This document shows, piece after piece, positions 20,557-29,471 of a stretch of 64,000 nucleotides of DNA. A program made the translations under genes and the position numbers. The DNA is from Maribacter thermophilus (GTDB lineage Bacteria; Bacteroidota; Bacteroidia; Flavobacteriales; Flavobacteriaceae): contig NZ_LDAS01000001.1 of NCBI RefSeq assembly GCF_001020565.1, positions 2,318,520 through 2,382,519 on the forward strand, in the 5' to 3' direction. Below the pieces are notes generated by a model. The model did not search any database. It was not told the origin of the DNA and saw only the letters and a list, made by a program, of their open reading frames with translations. Numbering within the stretch: the first letter of the stretch is position 1; every line of letters begins with the position of its first letter.

Positions 20557-21921
20557 TTAATAGTGACACTTTCCACACTCCAGTCCGCCCATTTGAGCAG
20601 CTGTCAAATTCTCCACACCATATTTTTTGGAAAGCTCTGCATGGATTTTTTCATAATACTCATTACCCTCTACCTTAACATTGGTCTCACGGTGACAATT
20701 CACACACCACCCCATTGTTAGAGGAGAATACTGATACATAACCTCCATCTCCTCCACAGGTCCGTGACATGTCTGACATTCGACACCAGCCACAGAAACA
20801 TGCTGAGAGTGATTGAAGTAAGCAAAATCAGGAAGATTATGAACCCTTACCCATTCTACAGGCTGAGTCTCACCAGTATACTTCTGGTTCTCCTCGTCCC
20901 AACCGACTGCCTTATACAATTTCTTTATTTCGTTGGTATAAAACTCATTGGTATACCCATTAGCCAAATCCTCTTTAGAAGGACCTTCTGGATTACCTTT
21001 ATATTCATAAATAGATTTATGACAATTCATACAAACATTCAACGATGGAATACCTGAAGTTTTGGAAACCCTTGCAGAAGAGTGACAATACTTACATTCA
21101 ATTTTATTATCACCCGCATGTATTTTATGTGAATAATGTATTGGCTGTATCGGAGCATACCCCTGATCAACACCTACCTGCATCATCCAACCGTAAGCGA
21201 AATACGCACTCCCCAACAACAATAAAACAACCGTCACCAAAACCAAGAATTGATTTTGAGCAAAAGCCTTCCAAACAGGAACCCTTTTCTCAGCATTTTC
21301 TTTTTCAATGGAAATCCCATTCGCTTCCGCAATTCGGCGAAGCGTAGTGTTCACCAAGAACAACATAACCACCAACAACGCGAAAATCAAAACCAATGCA
21401 CCCAAAATAACCTCGTTGGATATACCTGAAGAGCCACCTGAAGAAGCATCAGACGCCGAAGCATCGGTTGCCGCCGTAGCCGCTGGCGCCGGTGGCGGTG
21501 CAGCAGTATACGCCAAAATATTATCGATGTCCGCGTTCGTCAAGGTAGGAAACGGAGTCATTGCCGCTTGATTGTACTCCGCATACACCTTATTAGCATA
21601 TGCGTCGCCAGACTTAATCACCCCAGGGCTATTCTTAATCCAAGCATACAACCACTCCCTGTCAAGACCCTCATCTTCCGCCAAACGACTTTCTACATTC
21701 GCCAAGGCAGGACCCGTCATCTTACGGTCCAATGAGTGACACGCAGCACAATTCTGATTAAACAACGCTTTACCTGCAGCGGCGTCTCCACCCGAAGCAG
21801 CACCATCACCAGATTCCGCAACAGCATCTTGAGCCATAAGCGAAACTGAAAAGAGTAGCGTTAAAACTAAACTAAAAACAAAGACTTTAGAAAACTGATT
21901 GCGGTATAGAACCTTTTTCAT
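20557..21921 (-). CDS. actA: Alternative complex III subunit ActA, multihaem cytochrome c with extra N-terminal haem domain
   Basis: ActA is the multihaem c-type subunit and first gene of the operon. I count six haem-binding CxxCH motifs. One (CAACH) lies in an N-terminal cytochrome c-like domain after the signal peptide. Five (CKYCH, CMNCH, CQTCH, CVNCH, CGKCH) lie after a transmembrane helix, in the part that corresponds to the pentahaem ActA. The last motif ends the protein one residue before the stop. A Pro/Ala/Ser-rich linker joins the first domain to the membrane helix. I placed the start at 21921, where MKKVLYRNQ begins the signal peptide; an in-frame start at 21972 would add 17 unlikely residues. 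Confidence 0.93.
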   Translation of the reverse strand: MKKVLYRNQFSKVFVFSLVLTLLFSVSLMAQDAVAESGDGAASGGDAAAGKALFNQNCAACHSLDRKMTGPALANVESRLAEDEGLDREWLYAWIKNSPGVIKSGDAYANKVYAEYNQAAMTPFPTLTNADIDNILAYTAAPPPAPAATAATDASASDASSGGSSGISNEVILGALVLIFALLVVMLFLVNTTLRRIAEANGISIEKENAEKRVPVWKAFAQNQFLVLVTVVLLLLGSAYFAYGWMMQVGVDQGYAPIQPIHYSHKIHAGDNKIECKYCHSSARVSKTSGIPSLNVCMNCHKSIYEYKGNPEGPSKEDLANGYTNEFYTNEIKKLYKAVGWDEENQKYTGETQPVEWVRVHNLPDFAYFNHSQHVSVAGVECQTCHGPVEEMEVMYQYSPLTMGWCVNCHRETNVKVEGNEYYEKIHAELSKKYGVENLTAAQMGGLECGKCHY

Positions 21922-22005
21922 ATAATAGAATATTTCAATCGGAATCTTGGCATGATTTTGGCCTGTAAACAAACAGAAAACAACAACAATGCCTTAAATC
22001 GATGC

Positions 22006-22013
22006 CAAAAATA
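22006..22013 (-). promoter_or_regulatory. Predicted -7 box of the act-cox operon
   Basis: On the minus strand TATTTTTG fits TAnnTTTG. Transcription would begin near 21999, leaving a leader of about 78 bases before actA. No clear -33 element is seen; a T-rich stretch sits at the right distance. Confidence 0.45.
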
Positions 22014-22114
22014 CGACATAGACTTTATTTGAAAAAACGTTAATGTATTTATAACTTATAATTTATATCTGTTCTAAATAAGTAAAATACCTAATCGATT
22101 ATACCTTAAAAATT

Positions 22115-22122
22115 TACATTTG
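22115..22122 (+). promoter_or_regulatory. Predicted -7 box of the SPOR-domain gene
   Basis: TACATTTG fits the Bacteroidota -7 element exactly and lies 33 bases before the ATG at 22155. A matching -33 element is not obvious. Confidence 0.5.
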
Positions 22123-22154
22123 CAGAACAAAAATATTCACCTTATTATTTTCAA

Positions 22155-22526
22155 ATGAAAAAAATATTTTACGTCCTTTTTATAGTATATAGCACCAATT
22201 ATATAGTTGCGCAGGAAGGAAAAATCACCATTTCACAGGATCAGCAAATAACCCAACTGCTGGATCTATACAAAAAAGCCTTGAGCAACACCGAATATTA
22301 CAGAATACAAGTAGGTTTTGTTAGCGACGATAGAAAAGCTCGCGAAATTAAAAACAATGTTGAGATAGACTTTCCGGACCTACCTTCGAGGATAGATTTC
22401 GACTCACCAACCTATAGGATACGGGTCGGGCGTTTTAAATCTAAATTAGAGGCCGAAAGAAAATTCAACGAGGTACGAAAGAAGTACCCAAATGCAATGC
22501 TTTTAAAACCAAAAAAATCGACCTGA
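22155..22526 (+). CDS. Small exported SPOR-domain protein
   Basis: A 123-residue protein with an N-terminal signal peptide (FYVLFIVYSTNYIVAQ). It is followed by one SPOR repeat, recognisable as YRIQVGFVSDDRKAREIKNN and YRIRVGRFKSKLEAERKFNE. SPOR domains bind denuded glycan strands of peptidoglycan, often at the division septum, so a periplasmic cell-wall role is likely. The specific function is not known. It stands alone between two minus-strand operons, and its final codons form one arm of the terminator hairpin that follows. Confidence 0.85.
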   Translation: MKKIFYVLFIVYSTNYIVAQEGKITISQDQQITQLLDLYKKALSNTEYYRIQVGFVSDDRKAREIKNNVEIDFPDLPSRIDFDSPTYRIRVGRFKSKLEAERKFNEVRKKYPNAMLLKPKKST

Positions 22527-22543
22527 TAAGGTCGATTTTTTTT
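22511..22543. terminator. Bidirectional intrinsic terminator between the SPOR gene and infB
   Basis: Arms AATCGACCT (22516-22524) and AGGTCGATT (22529-22537) enclose the loop GATA, with A and T runs on both sides. The hairpin includes the last codons and the stop of the SPOR gene, and also serves infB converging from the right. Confidence 0.88.
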
Positions 22544-22567
22544 GCTCCGCTACTAATACGTTACATA

Positions 22568-25309
22568 TTATTTCAGTTTCTTCTTAACGGCAACCTCTTG
22601 GAAAGCCTCTACAATATCATTCACATGAATATCATTGTAGTTCTTTATCTGAAGACCACAATCATATCCTTTTGACACTTCTTTTACGTCGTCTTTAAAC
22701 CTCTTTAAAGAAGCCAATTCACCAGTATAGATTACTACACCATCCCTAATTAAGCGAATATTTGAGTTTCTATAAATCTTACCACTGGTTACCATACAAC
22801 CGGCAATTGTACCGATTTTAGAAATCTTGAAGGTCTCTCTGATTTCCGCAGTACCGGTAATCTCCTCTTTCATTTCCGGAGAAAGCATTCCCTCCATTGC
22901 ATCTTTAAGGTCGTTTATGGCATCGTAGATGATAGAGTACATTCTTATATCGATCTCCTCATTCTCTGCCATAGCCTTGGCGTTACCCATTGGCCTAACA
23001 TTAAATCCTATTATAACCGCATCGGAAGCTGAGGCAAGCAACACATCAGACTCTGTAATAGGACCTACCGCCTTATAGATAATATTTACTTGAATTTCGT
23101 CGGTAGAAAGTTTCTGGAAAGAATCGGTCAATGCCTCTACAGATCCATCCACATCCCCTTTCAAAACAATGTTCAATTCTTTAAACTCCCCTAGGGCTAT
23201 ACGCCTACCTATCTCATCTAAGGTAATATGACGTTGCGTTCTCACAGATTGCTCTCTTTGCAATTGAGCTCTTCTTGCCGCTATCTGCTTCGCCTCTCTC
23301 TCATCCTCTAACACATGAAACTTGTCACCGGCCTGCGGAGCCCCATCCAAACCTAAAATGGATATAGGTTGGGAAGGACCTACCTTATCAACATTATTAC
23401 CTCGCTCATCGTGCATCGCCTTTACCTTACCACTAGTGGTACCCGCAAGTACATAATCACCAATTGACAATGTACCGGCCTGAACAAGAATTGTGGAAAC
23501 ATATCCTTTTCCCTTGTCCAAGAAAGCTTCTACAACAGTACCTGAGGCCAATTTGTTCGGATTCGCTTTCAACTCGAGCAATTCCGCTTCCAAAAGCACT
23601 TTTTCCAACAACTCTTTTACCCCTTCACCTGTTTTTGCAGAAATATCATGAGACTGAATCTTACCTCCCCAATCTTCTACAAGCAAGTTCATCTGGGCCA
23701 AACCTTCTTTAATCTTATCCGGGTTAGCGGTTGGCCTATCTATTTTGTTGATAGCAAAAACTATTGGAACACCTGCCGCCTGTGCATGACTAATCGCCTC
23801 TTTGGTCTGTGGCATAATATCATCATCGGCCGCAATTACAATTATTGCGATATCGGTAACTTGAGCACCCCTGGCACGCATTGCCGTAAATGCTTCGTGA
23901 CCTGGAGTATCCAAAAAGGATATCTTTTGACCATTATCCAATGTAACGGCATATGCACCGATATGCTGGGTAATACCACCACTCTCACCGGCTATTACAT
24001 TTTCTTCCCTAATATAATCCAGCAAAGAAGTTTTACCGTGATCCACATGCCCCATTACCGTTACGATCGGAGCTCTTGGCTTCAAATCTTCCGGAGCATC
24101 TTCTTGCTCAACTATACTCTCCTCGATATCAGCGGTAACGAACTCTACCTCATAACCAAACTCCTCCGCAACAATAGACAATGTTTCCGCATCCAACCTT
24201 TGGTTCATGGTTACCATGATACCCAAAGACATACAGGCCGATATAATCTCTGTCGTGGACACCTCCATCATCGTTGCCACCTCACTGGCAGTAACAAACT
24301 CGGTAACTTTAAGTATTTTACTTTCAAGTTGTTGTTGCTCAAGATCTTTTTCTGTTTGCTGACGGTGCTGATCTCTTTTATCCCTTCTATATTTGGCTCC
24401 TTTGCCTTTTTTGGATTTACCTTGTAATTTCTCTAAGGTCTCCCTTACCTGCTTTTGAACATCCTCTTCGGTTGGCTCTACCTTAGGAGCGGCAAATCGC
24501 CTGTTTCCTTTACGGTCAGATGAATTGCCTCCTCTAGAGTTTTGACCATGGCCAGAAGTATTCTTGCTAACTATACGCTTTCTGCGTTTTTTACGATCTG
24601 TATTGTCCGCAGGTTTTTTATCCTTTTTCTTGGGTTTTTGAAACTTAGAAAGATCTATTTTATCTCCGGTAATTTTAGGACCCGTTAACTTTTTATACTT
24701 GGTCTCTATAGTCGCCGGTTCTTCAGGTTTCTCCTCTTTTACTTCAACGGGTTTTTCTTCTTTGACAGGTTTCTGCTCTTCCTTTTCCTTAACAGGTTCC
24801 TTCTCTTCAGGTTTTTTCTCCTCCTTTACGGGTAGATCCACCTTAGGCGGCTTAACCACCTCTTTTTTCTCCTCTACAACCTCTGGCTTTTTCTCCTCTA
24901 CCTCTTCTTTTTTCGGAGCGGGCTCTGCCTTTTTCTTTGGATTAAGGTCTATTTTACCGACAGTTTTCGGACCTGCCAACTCCACCTTACCCACAAATTT
25001 GGTTTCCTCTATCGCGGCATTTCTTTTCTCGCGCGCAATACGGCGCTCCTCTTGCTCTCGCTCTAGCTGAACCCTTATGGCCTCCTTCTCCTTACGTTTT
25101 TCCTCACCGACTTCCTTAGACGCAACTTTCTTACTCTTATCTGTCTGAAATTCATCTAACAAAACCTGATAAACCTCATCAGAAATTTTTGTGGTCGGCC
25201 TGGCCTCCACATTATGCCCCTTACTATTAAGGTAATCTACCGCCCTATCCAAGGAAATATTAAGCTCACGAAGAACTTTGTTAAGTCTTATTTTTGCATT
25301 ATCTGCCAT
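22568..25309 (-). CDS. infB: Translation initiation factor IF-2
   Basis: IF-2 is the GTPase that brings initiator tRNA to the ribosome. The 913-residue protein has an N-terminal IF2_N domain ([20 protein letters not shown]). A long region rich in lysine, glutamate and proline follows (about 50-330), then a second IF2_N-like segment near 330-390. The G domain has [17 protein letters not shown] and NKIDRP, and domains II to IV follow. The length of the repetitive middle region is variable between species and is normal here. It is the last gene of rimP-nusA-infB, 42 bases after nusA. Confidence 0.97.
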   Translation of the reverse strand: MADNAKIRLNKVLRELNISLDRAVDYLNSKGHNVEARPTTKISDEVYQVLLDEFQTDKSKKVASKEVGEEKRKEKEAIRVQLEREQEERRIAREKRNAAIEETKFVGKVELAGPKTVGKIDLNPKKKAEPAPKKEEVEEKKPEVVEEKKEVVKPPKVDLPVKEEKKPEEKEPVKEKEEQKPVKEEKPVEVKEEKPEEPATIETKYKKLTGPKITGDKIDLSKFQKPKKKDKKPADNTDRKKRRKRIVSKNTSGHGQNSRGGNSSDRKGNRRFAAPKVEPTEEDVQKQVRETLEKLQGKSKKGKGAKYRRDKRDQHRQQTEKDLEQQQLESKILKVTEFVTASEVATMMEVSTTEIISACMSLGIMVTMNQRLDAETLSIVAEEFGYEVEFVTADIEESIVEQEDAPEDLKPRAPIVTVMGHVDHGKTSLLDYIREENVIAGESGGITQHIGAYAVTLDNGQKISFLDTPGHEAFTAMRARGAQVTDIAIIVIAADDDIMPQTKEAISHAQAAGVPIVFAINKIDRPTANPDKIKEGLAQMNLLVEDWGGKIQSHDISAKTGEGVKELLEKVLLEAELLELKANPNKLASGTVVEAFLDKGKGYVSTILVQAGTLSIGDYVLAGTTSGKVKAMHDERGNNVDKVGPSQPISILGLDGAPQAGDKFHVLEDEREAKQIAARRAQLQREQSVRTQRHITLDEIGRRIALGEFKELNIVLKGDVDGSVEALTDSFQKLSTDEIQVNIIYKAVGPITESDVLLASASDAVIIGFNVRPMGNAKAMAENEEIDIRMYSIIYDAINDLKDAMEGMLSPEMKEEITGTAEIRETFKISKIGTIAGCMVTSGKIYRNSNIRLIRDGVVIYTGELASLKRFKDDVKEVSKGYDCGLQIKNYNDIHVNDIVEAFQEVAVKKKLK

Positions 25310-25351
25310 AAATACTGATTCCCGTTCTATTATTTAAGTGCTAATATATAG

Positions 25352-26584
25352 CTAATCTTCTAATTCTTCTTTTAGGATACGCACAACTTCTAAAATTGTT
25401 TCTTCTTCCAAATCCGTACGTTTCACTAGATCGTTCACATCTTGCTCCAATACACTTCTGGCCGTATCCATACCTATCTTCTTAAATTCCTCGATGATCC
25501 AGCCGTCTATTTCATCGGAAAATTCCGTCAACTCCACATCTTCCTCTACACCTTCACGGAAAACATCTATCTCATACCCCGTTAATTGCCCTGCAAGACG
25601 AATATTATGTCCTCCACGACCGATCGCTTTAGAAACCTCTTCTGGCTTCAGATATACCTGAGCGGTCATTTTCTCGTCGTTCAATTTCACAGAAGAAACT
25701 CTTGCCGGACTTAAAGCCCTGGTCACCAACAATTGAGGATTTGACGTCCAGTTAATAACATCTATATTCTCATTGCCCAACTCTCTTACGATACCATGAA
25801 TACGAGAGCCTTTCATACCCACACAGGCCCCAACAGGATCTATTCTATCATCATAAGAATCAACAGCAACTTTTGCTTTTTCCCCAGGTATTCTTACCGC
25901 CTTTTTAATAGTGATCAAACCATCGAAAACCTCAGGAATCTCTTGAAAAAACAACTGCTCTAAAAATTTAGGAGAGGTTCTTGACATGATAATCGTTGGT
26001 TTTGCTCCTTTCAATTCAACACTCTCTATGATTCCCCTGACATTATCACCTTTTCTAAAGAAATCGGATGGTATCTGCCTGTCTTTTGGAAGTATGATCT
26101 CATTACCCTCATCATCTAACAAAATAACCGCCTTATGGCGAATATGATGTACCTCGGCAGTATAAATTTCCCCTTCCAAGTCTTTAAACTGCTTATAAAT
26201 AGTGGTATTGTCGTGTTCATGTATTTTTGAGATCAAGTTCTGGCGCAATGCTAAAATGGCCCTTCTACCCAAATCCACCAGCTTAACCTCTTCGGAAACA
26301 TCTTCACCTACTTCAAAATCAGGTTCGATCTTACGAGCTTCGGACAAAGAAATCTCTTCATTCGGTTCTTCGACTTGCCCATCTTCCACCACTACTCGAT
26401 TACGCCAAATCTCCAAATCGCCTTTGTCCGGGTTAATAATAATATCAAAATTATCATCAGACCCAAACTTCTTTTTCAAAGCATTTCTGAAAACATCTTC
26501 CAAAATTGCCATAAGCGTTACCCGGTCAATGAATTTATCATCCTTAAATTCCGAGAAAGATTCTATTAACGCAATATTTTCCAT
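25352..26584 (-). CDS. nusA: Transcription termination/antitermination factor NusA
   Basis: NusA binds RNA polymerase and modulates pausing, termination and antitermination. The 410-residue protein has the N-terminal polymerase-binding domain (about 1-130), an S1 domain (about 130-205) and the two KH domains (about 205-350). The KH part shows VGMKGSRIHGIVRELGNENI and IGRGGHNIRLAGQLTG. A short acidic C-terminal tail replaces the longer one seen in proteobacteria, as is usual in Bacteroidota. It starts 12 bases after rimP. Confidence 0.97.
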   Translation of the reverse strand: MENIALIESFSEFKDDKFIDRVTLMAILEDVFRNALKKKFGSDDNFDIIINPDKGDLEIWRNRVVVEDGQVEEPNEEISLSEARKIEPDFEVGEDVSEEVKLVDLGRRAILALRQNLISKIHEHDNTTIYKQFKDLEGEIYTAEVHHIRHKAVILLDDEGNEIILPKDRQIPSDFFRKGDNVRGIIESVELKGAKPTIIMSRTSPKFLEQLFFQEIPEVFDGLITIKKAVRIPGEKAKVAVDSYDDRIDPVGACVGMKGSRIHGIVRELGNENIDVINWTSNPQLLVTRALSPARVSSVKLNDEKMTAQVYLKPEEVSKAIGRGGHNIRLAGQLTGYEIDVFREGVEEDVELTEFSDEIDGWIIEEFKKIGMDTARSVLEQDVNDLVKRTDLEEETILEVVRILKEELED

Positions 26585-26596
26585 CTATACCTACTA

Positions 26597-27058
26597 TTAA
26601 AATTTTAATACAACTTTTGCTTTTTTTATATCAGAAAAATCAATTTCCTTTCTTTTCTGCACCGTCACCTTTCCTTTACCAACAGGTTTAGGCTCCCTAG
26701 CCTTCCACTCTATAGCTACTTTGTTTTCATCTGCCTCAACAAGTGTACCTTCATAAACACCGTCGGTGGTTTCCACCTCCAATTTTCTACCAATATTTTT
26801 CTTGTACTGTCTTGGCATCACCAAAGGCTCGGTAGCGCCGGCAGAGGCCACCTCAAGGGAAAAATCTTGCTCTTCCCTATCTAAATTATGCTCAATGGCC
26901 CTACTAATTTTAATACAATCACTTACTGCAACGCCATTGTCACCATCTATGATCACCTTGATCTTATTATCTGTAGAAACAGTAAAATCTATTAAAAAAA
27001 GAGTCTTATCCTCGGCCAATCCTTTTTCCAGAAGCTCTCTAACCTTATCCTTTAGCAT
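26597..27058 (-). CDS. rimP: Ribosome maturation factor RimP
   Basis: RimP is needed for late assembly of the 30S subunit. The 153-residue protein shows the family features: FTVSTDNKIKVIIDGDNGVA, CIKISRAIEHNLD and the basic LVMPRQYKKNIGRKLEV, followed by an Sm-like C-terminal domain. First gene of the rimP-nusA-infB unit, the conserved order in bacteria. Its leader holds a strong hairpin (27077-27097), listed separately. Confidence 0.95.
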   Translation of the reverse strand: MLKDKVRELLEKGLAEDKTLFLIDFTVSTDNKIKVIIDGDNGVAVSDCIKISRAIEHNLDREEQDFSLEVASAGATEPLVMPRQYKKNIGRKLEVETTDGVYEGTLVEADENKVAIEWKAREPKPVGKGKVTVQKRKEIDFSDIKKAKVVLKF

Positions 27059-27076
27059 AAAAACTAAGTAATAAAA

Positions 27077-27097
27077 GAGGGGACAAATTGTCCCCTC
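27077..27097 (-). promoter_or_regulatory. Terminator-like hairpin in the rimP-nusA-infB leader
   Basis: Ten-base arms GAGGGGACAA and TTGTCCCCTC meet at a single central base, so the real loop uses some of the inner pairs. On the minus strand the hairpin is followed by CTTTTATTA, a short U-tract, and lies 18 bases before the rimP ATG and about 20 bases after the predicted transcript start. It could be a leader attenuator, a stabilising 5' hairpin, or a relic terminator of a decayed upstream gene. Confidence 0.55.
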
Positions 27098-27125
27098 ATG
27101 AATACTTTCTATCCTTTCAGTGATG

Positions 27126-27133
27126 CAAATATA
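27126..27133 (-). promoter_or_regulatory. Predicted -7 box of rimP-nusA-infB
   Basis: TATATTTG on the minus strand fits TAnnTTTG exactly. Transcription would start near 27119, giving a leader of about 60 bases. A -33 TTTGG is present, but its spacing (27 bases) is too long. Confidence 0.5.
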
Positions 27134-27170
27134 TCTTTTTTAAGATTAATCTCCTAATTTCCAAAGAGAA

Positions 27171-27251
27171 TCATTCAACAACCTCAATCGTTTTTTCGAC
27201 ATGTATCGGGTTACCGTTTTGATCCAAACCTCTTAACACCACAGAGTAAGT
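27171..27251 (-). pseudogene. Relic: tail of a PKD-like domain protein
   Basis: An open 26-codon stretch on the minus strand, closed by TGA at both ends, reads TYSVVLRGLDQNGNPIHVEK and then TIEVVE before its stop. The alternating hydrophobic pattern (YSVVL, VEKTIEVV) is what the last two strands of a PKD or Ig-like domain look like in secreted flavobacterial proteins. No start or upstream domain is left, since the antiporter gene begins 42 bases away on the other strand. I infer a decayed gene end. A chance open frame is possible at this length. Confidence 0.35.
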
Positions 27252-27292
27252 TCACTTCTTTTTTTACCTTTATCGATTTGGAATTTTAATTT

Positions 27293-28615
27293 ATGGAAGC
27301 ATTAACCACGTACGACTTTATCATCACCGCCTCAATTATCGTTATCATTTCCTTTTGGTTCAATGTCATAAGCAAAAAAACCAACATTCCTTCTGTTCTT
27401 ATGCTCATAGTCCTAGGCGTTTTTCTAAATCTGATTCTCAGCTACTTTTTTGGCAGCGTACCCGATTTTCTCGAGAGCCTAAAGATACTGGGCACGGTAG
27501 GGCTCATCATGATCGTTCTAGAGGCAGCCTTAGAACTAGAGCTTAAGAAAGACAAAATAATACCTATATTAAAATCTATGTCCATTGCCCTGATCGGGTT
27601 ACTGGCATCGGCCTATACGGCTGCCTTTATTCTTCAGCTTTTTATCCCTGAAATGAGCATGCAATCGGCATTGATTTACGCTACACCACTATCCATACTG
27701 TCGAGCGCCATAATTATACCGAGTGTTGGAGGGCTATCAGAAAAAAAGAAAGAGTTCCACATATACGAAAGTACCTTCTCCGATATAATGGGCATAATGA
27801 TGTTCTATTTTCTTATCGAAGGACTGAATCCGAGCGAAGATGCAGGCGCCGCTGGCTTCATCGGAAACATAGCTCTAACCATAGCAATTGCTATTGTGGC
27901 CAGTTATGCCATAATTTTAATATTTCAAAAAATAAAAAGCCAAGCCAAATTATTTTTACTCATAGCGGTATTGTTATTACTGTACGCCATTGGAAAAAAA
28001 TTACATTTATCGTCGCTCATAATTATCCTCGTCTTTGGACTTATTGTTAAAAATGCCCATTTGTTTTTCCCTGGCAAGGCAAAAGTTTTTCTAGATACCG
28101 ATAAAATAAAACAGATCTACCACGAGCTCCACATAATAACTTTGGAGACGGCTTTTGTAATTCGCACATTTTTCTTCGTCATATTCGGCATCACCATTGT
28201 ACTTAGCTCACTGTTAAGCTTTAAAGTTGCCCTAATAAGCCTTCTTATCATTATATCTATATACCTGATTCGTTTTTTAATATTAAGAGTGTTTATTGGC
28301 AGAGATATTTTTCCCCAGCTATTTATTGCACCAAGAGGACTCATCACCATTTTACTGTTTTATGCAATACCTACAGAAGCTCAGGTAGCAGAATTTGAAT
28401 CGGGCATACTATTATTCGTAATCATAGCAACCAGTTTAATTATGACTTGGGCCATGATAAAGGATAAACATAAAATAGGTTCTTTATTAGATGAAATAGA
28501 TGAGCAATACGAAGAAAGAAACACCGCCGAAGACATCCTACAAGAAAAAATAAATTCGAACGGTATCGAATCAACGGAAGATAAGATCCCGGACAACGAG
28601 GATACTATTCCATAA
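27293..28615 (+). CDS. Cation:proton antiporter (CPA family)
   Basis: An inner-membrane sodium or potassium/proton antiporter of the Na+/H+ exchanger fold, 440 residues with about 12 hydrophobic helices. Recognisable parts are the N-terminal ISFWFNVISKKTNIPSVLML, a conserved LGTVGLIMIVLEAALELEL around residues 66-84, a discontinuous helix region PLSILSSAIIIPSVGGLSEK, and PRGLITILLFYAIP near residue 350. A charged cytoplasmic tail of about 50 residues follows. The transported cation cannot be told from sequence. It stands alone in its orientation. Confidence 0.85.
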   Translation: MEALTTYDFIITASIIVIISFWFNVISKKTNIPSVLMLIVLGVFLNLILSYFFGSVPDFLESLKILGTVGLIMIVLEAALELELKKDKIIPILKSMSIALIGLLASAYTAAFILQLFIPEMSMQSALIYATPLSILSSAIIIPSVGGLSEKKKEFHIYESTFSDIMGIMMFYFLIEGLNPSEDAGAAGFIGNIALTIAIAIVASYAIILIFQKIKSQAKLFLLIAVLLLLYAIGKKLHLSSLIIILVFGLIVKNAHLFFPGKAKVFLDTDKIKQIYHELHIITLETAFVIRTFFFVIFGITIVLSSLLSFKVALISLLIIISIYLIRFLILRVFIGRDIFPQLFIAPRGLITILLFYAIPTEAQVAEFESGILLFVIIATSLIMTWAMIKDKHKIGSLLDEIDEQYEERNTAEDILQEKINSNGIESTEDKIPDNEDTIP

Positions 28616-28626
28616 AGAACGACATA

Positions 28627-28968
28627 CTAGCGCCCATTTAAAATTTCATCGCTAAAAAAGCCAGCTTTGTTAACACTGCCTTCTTCCTGTGTTATAGAGT
28701 TAATACTGTCAACCTCTTTTCTAAACCTTAAGATCATCAAGGTATCCAACTGATCTTGAATACTGTCCCTCATAACCCTCCAGTTACCAGAATTCATTTG
28801 CTTACTGTATTTCGTAATCTTATCAAACCTAGAAAGATTGTATCTGTTGGCCTTCCAAGCATGTTGCGTGCTCTTTTGATGTTGTAGATCCTGAAGATAA
28901 AATCCAACTCCAAAACCTAACAGCACAACCACTAAGATTATCTTTAATTTTTTTTCGGTCAACTTCAT
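28627..28968 (-). CDS. Hypothetical membrane-anchored protein
   Basis: I do not recognise this 113-residue protein. It has a short basic N-terminus and one hydrophobic helix (LKIILVVVLLGFGVGFYLQD, about residues 8-27) that could be an uncleaved anchor. A charged, helix-prone domain (about 30-113) follows. It ends 11 bases from the convergent antiporter stop. A TAGTTTTG box on the minus strand at 29001-28994 lies 26 bases before the ATG and may be its promoter. Confidence 0.65.
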   Translation of the reverse strand: MKLTEKKLKIILVVVLLGFGVGFYLQDLQHQKSTQHAWKANRYNLSRFDKITKYSKQMNSGNWRVMRDSIQDQLDTLMILRFRKEVDSINSITQEEGSVNKAGFFSDEILNGR

Positions 28969-28993
28969 ATTAAATTAGTTTATAGAGTGGGGA

Positions 28994-29001
28994 CAAAACT
29001 A
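28994..29001 (-). promoter_or_regulatory. Possible -7 box of the small membrane-anchored gene
   Basis: TAGTTTTG on the minus strand fits TAnnTTTG. No -33 element is seen at the right distance. The rest of 29002-29188 shows no other feature. Confidence 0.35.
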
Positions 29002-29188
29002 ACAGAGACTCAAATGAACTAAGCACTATTTTCACTAAATCCTTAACTCATTCGACCAGCAATGTACAAAATATCGGTTTTTAGAGTGATAAATCTCCGT
29101 TTAAATTGATATTCTACCGACAAATAACACATTAAAAAGGAACTGTCACAACCATAAAAACAATAGCTGACACTTAATAAAACCAAAC

Positions 29189-29224
29189 AAAAAGCCCGAC
29201 CATCTGATGATGATCGGGCTTTTA
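29189..29224 (-). terminator. Intrinsic terminator after tRNA-Gln
   Basis: Arms AAAAGCCCGA and TCGGGCTTTT enclose a loop that itself contains a short CATC/GATG pairing. On the minus strand it follows the tRNA by 13 bases and runs into a T tract. Confidence 0.85.
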
Positions 29225-29236
29225 AAACTTCTTAGT

Positions 29237-29306
29237 TGGCCCACTAGGACTCGAACCTAGAATGACGGTACCAAAAACCGGAGTGTTACCATTACACCAT
29301 GGGCCA
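29237..29306 (-). tRNA. tRNA-Gln (anticodon TTG)
   Basis: Seventy bases fold as a tRNA on the minus strand: acceptor TGGCCCA pairing with TGGGCCA, D-arm with GTAATGGTAAC, T-arm TAGGTTCGAGTCCTA. The anticodon loop TTTTGGT gives TTG, read as glutamine. The first anticodon-stem pair looks like a C-U mismatch. No CCA is encoded. Confidence 0.95.
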
Positions 29307-29323
29307 ATACCTCTAAGAGCGTG

Positions 29324-29354
29324 CAAATTTAAAACAAAGTTTGGTTTGCACAAA
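29324..29354 (-). promoter_or_regulatory. Promoter of tRNA-Gln
   Basis: On the minus strand TTTG (29354-29351), 19 bases, then TAAATTTG (29331-29324): an exact match to the Bacteroidota sigma-factor consensus. Transcription would start about 11 bases before the tRNA. Confidence 0.75.
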
Positions 29355-29439
29355 TATTTTTTTGAGCAAAAATTAAAATTGATCAAAATCACCTGTTAAA
29401 GGTTTATAAAAATAATGGGGCGATCTATATTTAAATTAT

Positions 29440-29447
29440 TAAATTCG
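29440..29447 (+). promoter_or_regulatory. Possible -7 box of the DUF2723 gene
   Basis: TAAATTCG ends 24 bases before the ATG at 29472, a sensible leader. If real, it rules out the upstream in-frame ATG at 29415. Confidence 0.4.
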
Positions 29448-29471
29448 CCAGATAGCTTTAACCTAGGTTAC

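Noticed and set aside
23648..24427. 259-codon open frame on the plus strand inside infB
   Set aside because: It lies wholly antisense to the strongly recognisable IF-2 G domain; its translation shows no domain and has low-complexity composition.
24600..25050. Lys/Glu/Pro-rich repetitive region of infB as a possible foreign insertion
   Set aside because: Long charged N-terminal linkers are normal for IF-2, especially in Bacteroidota.
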